From the NCBI RefSeq assembly GCF_000015665.1, contig NC_008817.1, forward strand, positions 620,001 to 684,000: DNA of 64,000 nt, given 5' to 3'. The translations under genes and the position numbers were made by a program. Below, one piece after another: positions 28,931 through 37,722 of this stretch. A model generated the notes under the pieces. It searched no databases. It was given only the letters and a program-made list of their open reading frames with translations, and was not told the DNA's origin. The first letter of the stretch is position 1. Each line of letters opens with the position of its first letter. Source of the DNA: Prochlorococcus marinus str. MIT 9515 (GTDB lineage: Bacteria > Cyanobacteriota > Cyanobacteriia > PCC-6307 > Cyanobiaceae).

Positions 28931-30557
28931 CTTTTAAACAAGCTCTTCTGCTTATAGCCATCATTGTTAAAGTTGGACTCTGCCATGAAGAAGTGGGCCA
29001 ACATGCACCATCTAATACAAGAACATTCTTACATCTCCAAAGTCTATTTGATTTATTTACAACACTATCTTCCTCTCTAAATCCCATTGGTGCTCCTCCT
29101 ACTTCATGGATATAGTATCCCGGGGGTGGCGGATTTCCTGAAAGAGCAATTGATTTTTTTGTAAACAACCCTGCATATGGGATTTTTATAAGTTCATCGA
29201 TCCCTTTGATTTTTCCATCTGCAGCTTTTATTGAATCTCGCATCGTTCTCTCCATATGTTTAGCCATATTTAATTCATTTTCACTCCATTCGAATTCAAT
29301 ATGAGGGACCGGAATCCCCCATCGGTCTGTTTTGTCAGAAAGGGAGACTGAATTTTCTTCTCTTGGTAGGACCTCACCATGAGCGATTAGAAAACCTGTA
29401 GAAGAATTTAAGTCTTTTTGCAAAAACTTTGGTATTCCTAGACGGTCAATTGCTCCCCAAATTCCATAACCCCGTAAAAAATTAATACTTTCAGGTTTGG
29501 GCAGATTTGTCCCAAAGGGTATGAAAAAACTCCCAGCTCCGGAAAGATCAGGATACGAATTAGATATATTGTTTCTTTGAGTTGTATTTGGAACTGAAAA
29601 AAACCTACAGACAGAAATATGATCCATTAGAAATTTTCCTAATTTTCCAGATGTATCTTTAAAACCAGAAGAATTTGATTTGGTTTCAGAGTTAAGTAGT
29701 ATCCTCAATGTTGAGATTGTTGATGCACATAGAATAATTAAATCGCAATTTAATGATTTTCTTTTACCATTTTCAACATTTACGATGATTATTTTTGAAG
29801 CAAGCTCTGTTATTTTATCCGTTTCGAATGATTCTACTAAGTGATTAGAGAGTATTTGGACATTTCCAGTCTCTAGTGCTTTTTTGAATGTGGTCCCTAC
29901 ACTCGAAGATTTTGGCCATTGTTCCTCTTTTACTGAAGAATTACGATCGAATCCTCTAGATTGAATAAAGGGATAGTTTAATTTCGATTTGACTTGATTG
30001 CCAAAAATACTTTCAATTTTTGTAAGAGGTATCTTCCCAATATATTTACCATTTGGGACTTCTTTGATGTTATCTTTATGTCCATATATTCCACAAAAAT
30101 TTTCTATAAAATCATAATGAGGTGATAATTCGTCGTAGGAAATAGGCCAATCTGGCCCATATCCATCTTTTTTTGATGGATGAAAATCCTCTCTAGAAAA
30201 TCTTAAGGTAATACCTCCCCACGTTAATGATCTTCCTCCATATTGGTTTCCTTGAGTCCAAAGGAATGGCTTGTTTTTTTGTTGAACATAAGGATGTTTT
30301 AATTCGTTTTTATATAAATTAGGATTATTTTTCCAATAACCGGGATGCTGACATTGATTAGCGTGTTTTTTTGATATTATTCCTGATAATCTGTTTAAGG
30401 TATCTTTTGGCTCATTACTGCTAGCCTCAGTTCTTTTAATTTGAGGACCAGCTTCTATTACTAGCACTCTTATTCCTTGTTCGGCTAAAGTAAGTGCAGC
30501 TACTCCTCCTGTGGCACCTGAACCTACTACGATTGCATCATAAGGATTTATATCCAA
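28917..30557 (-). CDS. GMC-family oxidoreductase
   Basis: The 546-residue flavoprotein begins with the FAD motif DAIVVGSGATGGVAALTLAE and the acidic ribose-binding VLVIEAG. It ends with HEVGGAPMGFREEDSVV and VLDGACWPTSSWQSPTLTMM, the conserved C-terminal region of glucose-methanol-choline oxidoreductases, which oxidise sugar or alcohol groups. It is closest in style to cyanobacterial GMC proteins of unknown substrate. The gene is complete. Confidence 0.88.
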   Translation of the reverse strand: MDINPYDAIVVGSGATGGVAALTLAEQGIRVLVIEAGPQIKRTEASSNEPKDTLNRLSGIISKKHANQCQHPGYWKNNPNLYKNELKHPYVQQKNKPFLWTQGNQYGGRSLTWGGITLRFSREDFHPSKKDGYGPDWPISYDELSPHYDFIENFCGIYGHKDNIKEVPNGKYIGKIPLTKIESIFGNQVKSKLNYPFIQSRGFDRNSSVKEEQWPKSSSVGTTFKKALETGNVQILSNHLVESFETDKITELASKIIIVNVENGKRKSLNCDLIILCASTISTLRILLNSETKSNSSGFKDTSGKLGKFLMDHISVCRFFSVPNTTQRNNISNSYPDLSGAGSFFIPFGTNLPKPESINFLRGYGIWGAIDRLGIPKFLQKDLNSSTGFLIAHGEVLPREENSVSLSDKTDRWGIPVPHIEFEWSENELNMAKHMERTMRDSIKAADGKIKGIDELIKIPYAGLFTKKSIALSGNPPPPGYYIHEVGGAPMGFREEDSVVNKSNRLWRCKNVLVLDGACWPTSSWQSPTLTMMAISRRACLKVKKT

Positions 30558-30665
30558 AATCTACTTCAGTATTTTTCATATAAACAAATATAGCATTCAG
30601 TAAAAAATCTATTTCATGTTTTCAACTCTAGAAGTTAGAATTTATTTAAGTATTTTTAGGTTTTA

Positions 30666-31139
30666 ATGAGATCTATATTATTGATTATATGTTTGATTGC
30701 TTTAATCTTTCCATCAAATTGTTTTGCAGCATTAGATTATGGTAAACAATCATTATTAGGAACAGATTTTTCAGGTTCTGATTTAAAAGGTGCAACTTTT
30801 TATTTGACAGATTTACAGGACGCAAATTTGTCAGATTGTGATCTACAGAATGCAAGTTTATATGGAGCAAAATTAAAGGATACAAATTTAAGTAATTCTA
30901 ATTTAAGAGAGGTTACTCTTGACTCAGCAGTATTGGATGGAACTGATTTAACAAACACTAATTTAGAGGATTCTTTTGCTTACAGTACTCAATTTGAAAA
31001 TGTAAAAATTCAAGGTGCAGATTTTACAAATGTCTACTTGCCAAAAGATATCGTGAGGGAATTTTGTAAAGAGGCCTCTGGCACGAATCCTTTTACAAAT
31101 AGAGAAACTAGAGAAACTTTAGAATGTGATTATATTTAA
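30666..31139 (+). CDS. Exported pentapeptide-repeat protein
   Basis: The protein has 157 residues. A signal peptide occupies the first 22 (RSILLIICLIALIFPSNCFA). About 16 pentapeptide units follow between residues 34 and 120, of the A-(D/N)-L-x-x type (GTDFSGSDLKG, DANLSDCDLQNASLYG), predicting a right-handed quadrilateral beta-helix. The C-terminus (CKEASGTNPFTNRETRE) is short and non-repetitive. It is probably lumenal or periplasmic, similar to thylakoid-lumen pentapeptide proteins. Role unknown. Confidence 0.85.
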   Translation: MRSILLIICLIALIFPSNCFAALDYGKQSLLGTDFSGSDLKGATFYLTDLQDANLSDCDLQNASLYGAKLKDTNLSNSNLREVTLDSAVLDGTDLTNTNLEDSFAYSTQFENVKIQGADFTNVYLPKDIVREFCKEASGTNPFTNRETRETLECDYI

Positions 31140-31141
31140 CT

Positions 31142-31534
31142 TTAAGCTAATGAAAGTTCTTTTTTGATTTTTCTCTGTTTGTAAAGAGATCTTCCAACGG
31201 GCCAGCCTAAAGTAGACAAATGTCTAATTAGAATATTTGAATATGTGATATTTAGTTTTTTGGAAAAATTCATATCCAATTCTTTTAAAGTTTTTATTAA
31301 TAAATTAAGATCTTGCTGTTTGCCCATCTTCTTATCTAATAAAATAAATTCGCTATGCAAAACCTTATTTTGTAGGATTTTATTGTTTTCAGCAAAACCT
31401 ACTTCAATTAAATTAAACTTATCAGAATAAAGAGTATAAACTATTCCAAATTTTGATTTTTGAGGAGCTAAATTTAAATTTAAAGATGATGGAATTAATT
31501 TAAGATACTTTGTTTTTATTTTTTTTAATTCCAT
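31142..31534 (-). CDS. Small protein with degenerate GIY-YIG-like core
   Basis: I take the ATG at 31534, one base after the upstream stop, because GAGGAG sits 7 bp before it; an in-frame ATG at 31564 would overlap the upstream gene by 29 bp. The 130-residue product contains FGIVYTLYSDKFNLIEVGFAE and GKQQDLNLLIKTLKEL, whose spacing recalls T5orf172/GIY-YIG domains, but the catalytic Arg and Glu are not obvious. It forms a two-gene unit with the ribbon-helix-helix gene. Family call is tentative. Confidence 0.55.
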   Translation of the reverse strand: MELKKIKTKYLKLIPSSLNLNLAPQKSKFGIVYTLYSDKFNLIEVGFAENNKILQNKVLHSEFILLDKKMGKQQDLNLLIKTLKELDMNFSKKLNITYSNILIRHLSTLGWPVGRSLYKQRKIKKELSLA

Positions 31535-31535
31535 T

Positions 31536-32033
31536 TTATATCTCCTCGTTTTGAGAGATCTCATACTTTTCTAATAAATTATTCACTTCCGCTAAAGCAA
31601 TTCTCTTTTGGCAAGCTGAATCATATCTATTTATCGCTATTGAAGGGATCGAACCTTTGCTTTTCATCTCTCTAAGACCAGTTTCTAGGCATTGAAATGC
31701 AACACTTGATAGATCGCGGCCTTCTGCTGCCGCCCAAACCTTCAAAAGATAATTGAGATTTGATGGGACGGAAATTTGAACTTTGTTCGAATTAGAAGTA
31801 TTTAAAGCAATATCATCTAGACTTATTTCTTTTGATAAGATAGTTTCTTTAACTTTTTTCTTCAAACTTCTCACTTGCCCAGAGGTATCTTCGTTATTTT
31901 TTAATTTTCTTTCTATTTCAAACAAGTCATTTTCGGTACTAATTAAAGCTTCTAATGCCCACTTGGCATCGTCCTCCTTGATAGTTGTGCGCTTAAGCCA
32001 TTCATCTCTTATGTAAGACCAATTCTTGGGCAT
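31536..32033 (-). CDS. Ribbon-helix-helix-like DNA-binding protein
   Basis: The 165-residue protein has a charged coiled-coil-like N-terminal half (about residues 20-65). At residues 84-124 comes a segment that fits a ribbon-helix-helix fold: strand KVQISVP, helix NLNYLLKVWAAAEG and helix DLSSVAFQCLETGLREM. Such proteins usually repress their own promoters as dimers; two palindromes lie directly upstream of the start. It is the first gene of the pair with the 130-aa protein. Assignment is from pattern and context. Confidence 0.65.
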   Translation of the reverse strand: MPKNWSYIRDEWLKRTTIKEDDAKWALEALISTENDLFEIERKLKNNEDTSGQVRSLKKKVKETILSKEISLDDIALNTSNSNKVQISVPSNLNYLLKVWAAAEGRDLSSVAFQCLETGLREMKSKGSIPSIAINRYDSACQKRIALAEVNNLLEKYEISQNEEI

Positions 32034-32063
32034 GAAATTCCAGCTTTATTTTTAGGATAGTAA

Positions 32064-32110
32064 AATCTATATAGATTGTCTATATAATCTATTTAGAATA
32101 TAAATAGATT
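32064..32110. promoter_or_regulatory. Double palindromic operator
   Basis: AATCTATATAGATT (32064-32077) is a perfect 14-bp palindrome. AATCTATTTA (32086-32095) and TAAATAGATT (32101-32110) form a perfect 10-bp inverted repeat with a 5-base spacer. All four half-sites share AATCTAT. The block lies 31-77 bp upstream of the ribbon-helix-helix gene, where a repressor would act. Confidence 0.6.
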
Positions 32111-32621
32111 GTATTATTACTTATTTTAATTTAGCTTTTTGATGAGCTTTGTTTAGATATTGTTTTTTCTATGAGTTCTATTTTATAGTTACCAGAACCT
32201 TCAACAAAGCTGAAATTATTTTAATTCGACGAATTTGCTTAGGTAGTCTTGTTACTTTGCCGCTATTCTCATAAAGATTCTTACAAATTTTGTAACTGTT
32301 TTGATTTTTTTTTTACTTTGATCGTTTGCTTCTACCTTTAAGTGGCTTATTAAAATTATAAAAGAGTTTTATTACTGCATTATCTTTCTTATCTCTTTAA
32401 CTAAATATGGTAATTGTTAATTCGCATGGTTGATAAATAAATTTTTACATTAGGTTAATTTTTAATCTATTTAAATTAATTAATAGACATTTTTGTATCA
32501 GTAACTTTAAGTATGGTATAGGGAGTTCTCATTAAAAAATTTTTTTATAAATTATAGTATTTTACTAATTAGGTTTTAATGAAAATAAGTTAATATAAAA
32601 AAATATAGATAATAAATTTAA
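32111..32621. other. Non-coding stretch, no gene supported
   Basis: About 510 bp of AT-rich sequence between the operator and the Tic20-family gene. A 41-codon TTG frame near 32150-32280 exists but has no ribosome site or recognisable motif. I see no structured RNA, tRNA or repeat. Confidence 0.45.
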
Positions 32622-33056
32622 TTGAATCAAATAATTCAACGAATCACTTCAGTTTTTTTTTACACTTCGCCATTAAAAACCGCATTTCCTTTTGGATATT
32701 ATTTGCTCTATAAATTTTCTTTTTTAAAAATCCTTTTTTTTCTTACCTTTCCAGTTGCGATACTTGAGAAGTCCTTACCTTTTGGGGGACTATTGTTTTT
32801 TTTTATAATTTTTGCAGGAGTTGTTAGGAATCCCAAAGTCCCTTATTTCATTAGATATAACGCTTGTCAATCATTACTCCTTGACATTGCCTTGATAATA
32901 CTTACTTACCTTTTACGTATCTTTCCTTTAATTGAATTTGGTTCAATAATATTTATATCTACACTTTCTATTTTTATTTTTTCAGCTTATCAATGTCTTA
33001 ACGGTGTTGAACCTGAAATACCACTTATTAGCAAATCTGCAAGAATGCAAATTTAG
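32622..33056 (+). CDS. Tic20/Ycf60-family membrane protein
   Basis: The 144-residue protein has four hydrophobic helices and ends with CLNGVEPEIPLISKSARMQI, a C-terminal signature of Tic20/Ycf60 proteins; VPYFIRYNACQSLLLDIAL is the other family block. Plastid Tic20 is part of the inner-envelope translocon; the cyanobacterial role is not known. The start is TTG. Confidence 0.85.
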   Translation: MNQIIQRITSVFFYTSPLKTAFPFGYYLLYKFSFLKILFFLTFPVAILEKSLPFGGLLFFFIIFAGVVRNPKVPYFIRYNACQSLLLDIALIILTYLLRIFPLIEFGSIIFISTLSIFIFSAYQCLNGVEPEIPLISKSARMQI

Positions 33057-33070
33057 AAAATTCTTGACTT

Positions 33071-33400
33071 TTAACAATCATTCAAAATTGATTCCCATCT
33101 TCTCTGACTAGATTTAATAGTTTCAATAGGAGGTTCAGTTCCTACTATCTCAAATGCTTTAATTAAGGATTTATTAGCTAATAATCCTAATCTAGCGGCT
33201 TCTCTCTGTCTTGAACATACATTTTTTCTAGAACCCTCCTTGAGATTAGTTTCTATCTCTTTGAGAATTTTACTGGCCTCATTTGATTTTGAATAAAAAT
33301 CATTCATATAAACATCTATAGATGTTTCACTTCGTGCTTGATTCGGAGAAATGATGAAAGTTGATAAAATTAAAAGAAAGATAAATATAAATCTGCTCAT
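33071..33400 (-). CDS. Small exported protein, unknown
   Basis: The protein has 109 residues. A signal peptide (SRFIFIFLLILSTFIISPNQARS) is followed by a helical domain with two cysteines (VCSRQREAARLG and the terminal NDC) that could form a disulfide in the periplasm or lumen. I do not recognise the family. It overlaps the upstream membrane-protein gene by 4 bp (ATGA-type junction), indicating coupled translation. Confidence 0.65.
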   Translation of the reverse strand: MSRFIFIFLLILSTFIISPNQARSETSIDVYMNDFYSKSNEASKILKEIETNLKEGSRKNVCSRQREAARLGLLANKSLIKAFEIVGTEPPIETIKSSQRRWESILNDC

Positions 33401-33993
33401 AACAAAATCTTAGGAAGTTTATTATTTGATCTCTTCAAAACTAAATAAAAAGTTATTGTACTAATTGTTCCAGATGGGCCAATAAAAATATGCCAAATTT
33501 GATCGCCAGTTATTGATAGATTTGCTCCAAAGAAAGTTGTAAAAAAAATACCAAAGATTGGATAAGCTATCAAGATCCAATCTTTAAAAATTCTTTGCCA
33601 ATTTATTATCAAAAATATACTAATAATTACTTGAAAAGAGAGAGCGATCGTTTTATCAACTAAAAAATAGGAAACTATTGAGCAAAAACATAAGAAGATA
33701 TTTGTTCCAATAGCAAATTTATTTTTAATTACGGATGTCGATAAGCTTGTTAACCCTAAGGCAAGAAAAGTATAAAAAAGCCAATTAAATAATGAAGAAT
33801 GATTTACATAAACCCAATTTGTTTTTGTGTGATCAATCATCTCAAACATTGAGGCCAAACCTAAAAAAATAAAACCAAAAGGAATTAGAATGTGGTTTTT
33901 AAATTTTTTGAATTGATTAATTGATTTAATTCCCACAAATATTGGAAATAATAAAGCTTGTAAATGAGCTAAAATTAAGAAAAATAAAAACAA
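33397..33993 (-). CDS. Multi-pass membrane protein, unknown
   Basis: The 198-residue protein has about seven hydrophobic helices, with conserved-looking polar residues in MFEMIDHTKTNW and in LSITGDQIWHIFIGPSGT (His, Asp). The pattern of His/Asp in membrane helices recalls hydrolase-like membrane proteins, but no family is recognised. It is coupled to the small exported protein downstream. Confidence 0.65.
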   Translation of the reverse strand: MFLFFLILAHLQALLFPIFVGIKSINQFKKFKNHILIPFGFIFLGLASMFEMIDHTKTNWVYVNHSSLFNWLFYTFLALGLTSLSTSVIKNKFAIGTNIFLCFCSIVSYFLVDKTIALSFQVIISIFLIINWQRIFKDWILIAYPIFGIFFTTFFGANLSITGDQIWHIFIGPSGTISTITFYLVLKRSNNKLPKILL

Positions 33994-34047
33994 ATTAATA
34001 AACGCTATTTTTTAATTTTAAATTTAAATTTTATAAATAGTTTTAGA

Positions 34048-34248
34048 TTATCTCAAAAGAGAAATATACCATTGCCCAATAAAAACGATTAAAATGGTTA
34101 GGACAAGAGGAAATCCAGGGTAACGAGTTTGAAAGTTTGCTGGTGGCCAAGGTGACCAAGAAATCAGTCTACCTTGAGGTTCTGCAGGGGATGTGTTTTT
34201 CTTTATTTTGTTGGGACCTGAATTTTTTGTCGCGAATCCTTTGCCCAT
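34048..34248 (-). CDS. Small single-helix membrane protein
   Basis: The 66-residue product has a basic, Pro-rich N-terminus (MGKGFATKNSGPNKIKKNTS, then WSPWPPANFQTRYPGFP) and one C-terminal transmembrane helix (LVLTILIVFIGQWYISL). Such tail-anchored micro-proteins are common in thylakoids. No family is recognised; codon use and the clear topology support a real gene. Confidence 0.6.
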   Translation of the reverse strand: MGKGFATKNSGPNKIKKNTSPAEPQGRLISWSPWPPANFQTRYPGFPLVLTILIVFIGQWYISLLR

Positions 34249-34354
34249 AACTCAAATCTGAAAAACTTATAATAACAAGAACAAATATAAAGAGTGTATT
34301 TAAGACTAAATTAAATCTATTTTGGACTAAGATTAAAGCAGAATTATTTTTTAA

Positions 34355-34558
34355 ATGGGAGAAGCCAAAAGAAGAAAAGATTTAGGTTTGCCACCCCGAG
34401 AAAAAGAATTTGTTTTACCTGAATTTAATAAAGAAAAGGTTAAGCAGAAAGTTAGAAATACTTTATATAAATACCCAATTATTCCTTTTGTTTTTTATGG
34501 TGTTGCAATTATTATTCTTTTTGTTGGCGTATTCAGTGTAATAAAATACTATAGATAA
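34355..34558 (+). CDS. DUF2839 protein
   Basis: The 67-residue protein opens with MGEAKRRKDLGLPPREKE, the hallmark of DUF2839, and has a single C-terminal membrane helix (IPFVFYGVAIIILFVGVFSV). The family is cyanobacterial and of unknown function. Confidence 0.85.
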   Translation: MGEAKRRKDLGLPPREKEFVLPEFNKEKVKQKVRNTLYKYPIIPFVFYGVAIIILFVGVFSVIKYYR

Positions 34559-34585
34559 GTTTTAAGTTTATTTGAATAAATAATA

Positions 34586-34876
34586 ATGTGGGAATTAGAA
34601 AAGATTGCAAAAGTTCTAAAACATAGAATTATTAAGTCGGAAGAAGAATTAGATAATAAACCTTCTATTTTATTTTGTGGAATGGATTCCTATCAAAAGA
34701 GGGGTCTTCATAGTGAAGCAAAAAAAGTAGGATTCAAACCTGTATATTCAATGAAGCATCCATCAATAAAAGTTGTAATGCAAAAGTCATCTTCAAGAAA
34801 AATAGAAACTGATAAGTTCAAAACAATTACTATTGACATAGAACATTTTTGGTATTTGTGTAGAAAACTTTTATAG
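34586..34876 (+). CDS. Small soluble protein, unknown
   Basis: The 96-residue protein contains SILFCGMDSYQKRGLHSEAKKVGF and ends in FWYLCRKLL. It is basic and has no membrane segment. A beta-alpha pattern suggests a small globular domain. It follows the DUF2839 gene by 27 bp on the same strand. Family not recognised. Confidence 0.55.
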   Translation: MWELEKIAKVLKHRIIKSEEELDNKPSILFCGMDSYQKRGLHSEAKKVGFKPVYSMKHPSIKVVMQKSSSRKIETDKFKTITIDIEHFWYLCRKLL

Positions 34877-34949
34877 CCTTATTACTTTACTATTTGTTTG
34901 TGTTTGTTTTTAAAAAGTTTTATTTGACTCCAAGATTATTGAAATTACC

Positions 34950-34974
34950 ATTAAATTAAATTAAATTAAATTAA
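34950..34974. repeat. Tandem pentanucleotide repeat (ATTAA)5
   Basis: Five perfect copies of ATTAA lie 36 bp upstream of the small membrane-protein gene at 35011. Such short repeats can change length by slippage. Confidence 0.85.
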
Positions 34975-35010
34975 ATTTATTATTTTTAGTAATTAATATA
35001 AATTTTAACT

Positions 35011-35283
35011 ATGGCTCGAGCAAGATCTAATTTTAGATTTAGTCAATGTATTTTGTTTATAACTTTAGGAATGATTTTAGGAGTGGGAGCTATTTGGCCA
35101 GGATTTCTCACCGAAAAAGGAAGAAAATGTTTTTTAAAAATAATACAAGATAGTACTGACGGTAATGTAACTATTGGAACTCTCTTTTCAATATCTCCAA
35201 ATTATCTTATTAAAATTCATAATGAAAAAAATAAATATAACAAAATATTGTTAATAGGTGATTTTTGTTTTAGAAAATTCTAG
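35011..35283 (+). CDS. Small membrane-anchored protein, unknown
   Basis: The 90-residue protein has a basic start (ARARSNFRFSQ), one hydrophobic helix (ILFITLGMILGVGAIWPGF) and a soluble C-terminal domain of about 55 residues. I do not recognise it. An ATTAA repeat lies in its upstream region. Support is the membrane topology and isolated ATG frame. Confidence 0.5.
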   Translation: MARARSNFRFSQCILFITLGMILGVGAIWPGFLTEKGRKCFLKIIQDSTDGNVTIGTLFSISPNYLIKIHNEKNKYNKILLIGDFCFRKF

Positions 35284-35783
35284 TTCAGTTAATTTAACAA
35301 AATGCTTATCTCTGCCTTTTTTAATGTTTCTTATACCCAATTAATTCTTAAGTAAAAAAGAAAGCACATAAAAAATATTATTTTTTATTCAAAATATTTT
35401 GTTGATACTTAAATAAGAAAATTAAAAATAAATGTGTTTTGCGATTTTTCAATAAAATCAAAAATTAAATTTAGAAAACATATTCAAAAAAATAAAAAAA
35501 ACAAATTTTTTTATCTTAACCACTTAAATGTTTATTTATTTATTTATTGATTTTTTTTCTCTTATGCTTATTTTCATTTTACAAATTCTTTTAATATCAA
35601 AGTAGATGAGATATTTAATGTTTCCTGAATAAGAAAGTAGGAGTTAGAGCAAAACAAAAGTAAACTTTTAGATAAAATGATTTAAAGCTTTGAACCTCAC
35701 TCACTGAATTATTCTAGAATCTAAATATTAATTTTATTTTAAATAAGTAAAAATATATTCGTTCAATCGATTGTTTAAAAGAA
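35284..35783. other. AT-rich non-coding region beside tRNA-Ser
   Basis: Five hundred bases of very AT-rich sequence downstream of the tRNA gene's 3' end. I looked for a repeated copy of the tRNA 3' end as an attachment site and saw none. Short frames present are under 20 codons. Confidence 0.5.
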
Positions 35784-35870
35784 CGGAGGGGGTGGGATTC
35801 GAACCCACGGTGCCCTTGCAGACACGCTAGTTTTCAAGACTAGAGCCTTAAACCACTCGACCACCCCTCC
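35784..35870 (-). tRNA. tRNA-Ser (UGA)
   Basis: Read on the minus strand, a 7-bp acceptor stem (GGAGGGG with CCCCTCC), a D-loop GAGTGGTTTAAGGC, the anticodon arm CTAGT-CTTGAAA-ACTAG with anticodon TGA, a long variable arm and the T-loop GGTTCGAATCC form a complete class II tRNA-Ser. CCA is not encoded. The discriminator base is G. Confidence 0.97.
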
Positions 35871-36192
35871 AAAGGGCTATTAAGTTTTGTTGAACTTGTT
35901 TAGCTTAACATGGTACGTCAGTGATAGGCTAGAAAATACAGAACTAGATATCCAGATAAATATTTTTGGCTAATCTCATTCCTTGTTACTAATTCGTGAA
36001 TAGTCATTGACTATAAACTTAAAAGTGGGAACATATGGCTAACATCTTTATGATTATTACTTAAGTTAGACCTCTCCAATTTTCTTTAAAAACGTTAATC
36101 GCTTAAATCAAATATTAGAAAAAGAATCGTCGAGCTTATCTTTAAAAATTTAAAAACTTTTTTAAATAATTTCTCTATGTTTGATACTAAAA
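35871..36192. other. Spacer between tRNA-Ser and the sugar-gene block
   Basis: This 322-bp non-coding stretch carries the tRNA promoter side and the upstream region of the Nudix gene. No open frame, repeat or integrase remnant is visible. Confidence 0.45.
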
Positions 36193-36666
36193 ATGTTTTT
36201 AAACGAAAAATCATTTAAACAGGTAGCTAAGAATAGTCCAATTGCGGCTATTGATTTATGTATATTTAATGAAGCTAAAGAAATCCTTTTAGGTAAGAGA
36301 ATTAACCCTCCAGCAAAGAGTTTTTTCTTTGTTCCTGGTGGCAGAATTAGGAAAGGTGAAACATTATTTATTTCAACAAAAAGGATCCTAAATAATGAAA
36401 TGAATTATGAAATTACTGAAAAAGATTTCAATACTTTTTCTTTATTAGGTGTATTTCAACATTTCTATAATGACAATTTTTGTGGGAATAAACAATTTTC
36501 TAGTCACTATGTTGTAATCGTTTATTTGGTCCCATTGAAAATCTTAAAAAAGTCGAAATTTGGAAATTTTAAAGATCAACATGATGAGTATATTTGGTAC
36601 AACAAAACTACTCATGAGAATTTGTTAATACATCCTTACTGTAAAGAGTATTTTAAAAAATTATAA
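36193..36666 (+). CDS. gmm: GDP-mannose mannosyl hydrolase-like Nudix protein
   Basis: I choose the ATG at 36193 over a TTG 12 bp earlier because MFLNEKSFKQVAKNSP then aligns with the start of E. coli Gmm. The 157-residue protein carries LLGKRINPPAKSFFFVPGGR, IRKGETL and QHFYNDNF, with the altered Nudix box typical of Gmm. It hydrolyses GDP-mannose or GDP-fucose to the sugar and GDP. It opens the surface-sugar block, so a role in nucleotide-sugar balance for polysaccharide synthesis is likely. Confidence 0.82.
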   Translation: MFLNEKSFKQVAKNSPIAAIDLCIFNEAKEILLGKRINPPAKSFFFVPGGRIRKGETLFISTKRILNNEMNYEITEKDFNTFSLLGVFQHFYNDNFCGNKQFSSHYVVIVYLVPLKILKKSKFGNFKDQHDEYIWYNKTTHENLLIHPYCKEYFKKL

Positions 36667-36674
36667 ATTTAAGG

Positions 36675-37706
36675 TTATTCAAAGTTATTAATTTTTTCAA
36701 TTATTTTTTTAACTTGATAACCACTCTTAAATGAGGGCAAGTCTCTCTTTGATGCACCATTTACAGATAAAATAAATTTTTTGTATAGTTCTCTTAATGA
36801 GAATGTTCTTGTGTCTTCATAATTAGTTGGAATGATATTTGAGGCATTGAATAATGAAATCTTTTTGTTTTCTTTCTCTACAAAAACTGATTGATCGCAT
36901 GCTCTGAATGGAGGCTTATGCTCAAATATTAGTTTCTCTTCATTTCTATTTATTGTGATCTGCAAGCCAATTGACGTTGCATTACAATTGCTAACTTTAG
37001 ATGAAGCTAGAATATTGTTTTTTAAAATAAATTCTACTTCAGTAAAATCCTCCGCAGTTACAGGCCTCACATTCGAATAATTATCTCTTCGGTAAGGTAT
37101 TATTATTTTATTTTTTGATTTAACCACATCATTTATTTCGCAGTTCAATAGCCATTGTATTAAATCAATTATATGTATTAAAAAAGCATTTATTACGCCA
37201 CCACCCTGCTGCTTGTCATTCCTCCAAGTCCATAAACTGTTGGGATCTTTTCTTCCGGATGTTAGCCAAATCACCTCAACTGATTTTATGTTATCGATAT
37301 CTTGATCATTGATTTTAGATTTTAAAAACTGAATTCCAGGTTCAAATCGATATTGAAAATTTATACAACTAGCAAGTTTAAACTTTTCAATCAATGAATT
37401 GGCCTTTAGCCCTTCAGTAGATGAAATACAAAATGGTTTTTCGCATACTATATGAATATTACTTTGAGCGAGTTTTGATATCAAATTAAAGTGGTTACAA
37501 GGAGGAGTAGCTATCGTAATTACATTTGGTTTTGATTTAATTAAAGATTCTATAGAGTTAAAATATAACTCAGAATTTGTAAGCTTTGAAAGAAGCCTAC
37601 CTGAACCCGAATCAGCTATTCCGACAATATCTATACCTTTTATATTTTTTAAAGCTTCGAAATGAGAGTCATATCCAAATCCTCCTCCAATAATTCCAAA
37701 GCGCAT
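36675..37706 (-). CDS. Gfo/Idh/MocA-family oxidoreductase
   Basis: The 343-residue protein begins MRFGIIGGGFGYDSHFEAL (Rossmann fold) and carries VCEKPFCIS, the EKP motif of the family, with the later C-terminal alpha/beta substrate domain (GGGVINAFLIHIIDLIQWLL, with His-Asp). Members oxidise or epimerise nucleotide sugars or inositols using NAD(P). Its place among sugar-modifying genes points to a modified sugar. Confidence 0.87.
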   Translation of the reverse strand: MRFGIIGGGFGYDSHFEALKNIKGIDIVGIADSGSGRLLSKLTNSELYFNSIESLIKSKPNVITIATPPCNHFNLISKLAQSNIHIVCEKPFCISSTEGLKANSLIEKFKLASCINFQYRFEPGIQFLKSKINDQDIDNIKSVEVIWLTSGRKDPNSLWTWRNDKQQGGGVINAFLIHIIDLIQWLLNCEINDVVKSKNKIIIPYRRDNYSNVRPVTAEDFTEVEFILKNNILASSKVSNCNATSIGLQITINRNEEKLIFEHKPPFRACDQSVFVEKENKKISLFNASNIIPTNYEDTRTFSLRELYKKFILSVNGASKRDLPSFKSGYQVKKIIEKINNFE

Positions 37707-37722
37707 CTTTTTTTTTATTTAA

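Noticed and set aside
32150-32280. 41-codon frame with a TTG start in the plus strand
   Set aside because: No ribosome site, no recognisable motif, and Phe/Tyr-rich content typical of chance frames in AT-rich DNA.
35700-35900. Possible attachment site of a mobile element at tRNA-Ser
   Set aside because: No duplicate of the tRNA 3' end and no integrase were seen, and the 3' end points away from the sugar block.
36181-36192. TTG start 12 bp before the Nudix gene's ATG
   Set aside because: The ATG product aligns with the known N-terminus of Gmm; the four extra residues have no counterpart.
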